The notes beneath the pieces are model-generated. The model made no database searches and was not told the origin of the DNA. It saw nothing but the letters and a program-made list of their open reading frames with translations. Below are positions 5,784 to 6,756 of a stretch of 6,756 nt of DNA, in pieces (positions within the stretch are counted from its first letter, which is position 1; each line of letters starts with the position of its first letter). The DNA comes from Desulfobacteraceae bacterium (GTDB taxonomy: Bacteria; Desulfobacterota; DSM-4660; Desulfatiglandales; Desulfatiglandaceae), in assembly GCA_011042035.1 (NCBI GenBank), contig DQZA01000299.1:1-6756 (forward strand), read 5' to 3'. A program made the translations under genes and the position numbers.

Positions 5784-5842
5784 AAACTCGATAGGAAAAC
5801 CCATGTGAGCAGAGAGGCTGCCATAAGGGGCAAAGTGGACCT

Positions 5843-6733
5843 ATGACGCTGAAACCACAAATGCCATCATTTGATGATGAGGAAGATTCAAAGGTCCCAT
5901 CCGGCCTTCCACCGGTCATTGACGCCCATGTTCATGTTTTCCCCAGCAGTATTTTTTCTGCCATCAGGAAGTGGTTTGATGAGCATGCCTGGCACATCAG
6001 ATATCAGATGAGCACAAGCGAGGTCTTCGAATTTCTCCTCTCTCGTGGGATAAAGAATATTATTGCACTTCAATACGCCCACAAGCCAGGCATCGCCCGG
6101 CAACTCAATACCTACTTGGCCAAAAAGTGCAGAAAATATCATGGGCAGGTTACCGGCATGGCCACTGTATTTCCAGGGGAACGCGATGCTGAGGCCATTT
6201 TGCAGGAGGCCTTTGATGATGGCCTGTCAGGGCTAAAGCTTCACGCCCATGTCCAATGCTTTGATATGAACAGTGAATATATGTACCCCATCTATGAATG
6301 TTGTAGCGAATACGGAAAACCTATTGTCATGCATGTGGGAAGAGAACCGAAAAGCGAGGCCTATAGTTGCGACCCTTATGAACTGTGCAGCGCCGAGAGA
6401 CTGGAACGTGTTTTGAGAGATTTTCCGGATCTCAAGATTTGCGTGCCCCATCTGGGTTTTGATGAGATCTATGCTTACAAGAATCTGATTGAAAAATATG
6501 ACAACCTCTGGCTGGATACAACCATGGTCATCACCGATTACTTCTCGATTGAGGGAAAACCCCCGCTCAGCCATTATAGAGCAGACAGGATTATGTATGG
6601 ATCAGACTTCCCCAACATTCCATACGCCTGGGACAGGGAGTTGAAAGAATTGGCGAAGGCGGACATGCCCGAGGATGCGCTCGAGAAGATATGCTTCAAG
6701 AATGCCGAAGCATTTTTTTCCCTTCATAAATAA
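5843..6733 (+). CDS. Amidohydrolase-family metal-dependent hydrolase (COG2159-like TIM barrel)
   Basis: This 296-residue protein belongs to the amidohydrolase 2 family, which includes metal-dependent hydrolases and decarboxylases of the ACMSD type. Metal-site residues are visible in order: V-I-D-A-H-V-H at 25-31 (first-strand H-x-H), G-L-K-L-H-A-H at 130-136, V-M-H-V-G-R at 162-167, C-V-P-H-L-G at 200-205 and M-Y-G-S-D-F-P at 251-257 with the catalytic Asp255. The barrel looks complete. Residues 1-22 form an acidic extension before the barrel. The start is the first ATG in frame after a TAG at 5792; its ribosome binding site is weak (GTGGA, 5835-5839, or AGGGG, 5826-5830), so ATG 5861 (Met7) is an alternative. 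No signal peptide is present. It is divergent from marR and probably under its control. The substrate cannot be told from the sequence; a link to aromatic or heterocyclic acid breakdown is only a family-level possibility. Confidence 0.86.
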   Translation: MTLKPQMPSFDDEEDSKVPSGLPPVIDAHVHVFPSSIFSAIRKWFDEHAWHIRYQMSTSEVFEFLLSRGIKNIIALQYAHKPGIARQLNTYLAKKCRKYHGQVTGMATVFPGERDAEAILQEAFDDGLSGLKLHAHVQCFDMNSEYMYPIYECCSEYGKPIVMHVGREPKSEAYSCDPYELCSAERLERVLRDFPDLKICVPHLGFDEIYAYKNLIEKYDNLWLDTTMVITDYFSIEGKPPLSHYRADRIMYGSDFPNIPYAWDRELKELAKADMPEDALEKICFKNAEAFFSLHK

Positions 6734-6756
6734 CGTGCATAAATCTTGAGGCTAAG

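Overview
The window looks like chromosomal DNA from an anaerobic bacterium, most likely Desulfobacterota (old Deltaproteobacteria) or a close relative. The reasons are a SelB tail (so the organism makes selenocysteine), selenium/molybdenum-hydroxylase maturation genes, a cysteine-dense ferredoxin-like protein, a stand-alone LUD protein and a short GACYAAACA tandem array between genes. The taxonomic placement is an inference from gene content; there is no rRNA or other marker here. No mobile element, CRISPR array, tRNA or rRNA was seen, and there is no stretch longer than 300 bases without a gene.

Left block, + strand (1-2412): the C-terminal part of selB runs in from the left edge. It is followed after 33 bases by yqeC (TTG start) and then by an XdhC/CoxI-family gene. 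The three genes are tightly packed and probably form one operon. SelB decodes UGA as selenocysteine. YqeC and XdhC-type proteins are associated with the maturation of molybdenum hydroxylases, including the selenium-dependent ones. The enzyme they serve and the tRNA-Sec gene are not in the window.

Middle block, + strand (2413-3489): a 171-base gap carries two kinds of short tandem repeat, including a seven-copy 9-base array ending 18 bases before the next start codon. Then come a LUD-domain protein with four conserved C-terminal cysteines and, only 3 bases later, an unrecognised 86-residue protein. The tail of that small gene overlaps the tail of the convergent macro-domain gene by 19 bases.

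Right block: on the - strand, reading right to left, a MarR-type regulator is followed by a 366-residue winged-helix/4Fe-4S protein with 18 cysteines and then by the macro-domain (YmdB-like) gene. On the + strand, divergent from marR, is a COG2159-type amidohydrolase. The 134-base marR/amidohydrolase intergenic region contains a perfect 12-base palindrome, GTGTAATTACAC, inside a 20-base near-palindrome. It is the best candidate for a MarR operator and lies against promoter-like hexamers for both directions.

The least explained item is the marR-Fe-S protein-amidohydrolase group: a regulator with an N-terminal Cys-x-Cys, a protein joining a DNA-binding-like N-terminus to several probable Fe-S sites, and a divergent metal-dependent hydrolase. 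I see no clear evidence of an entirely new system, but this group and the LUD/86-residue pair are the places to look.
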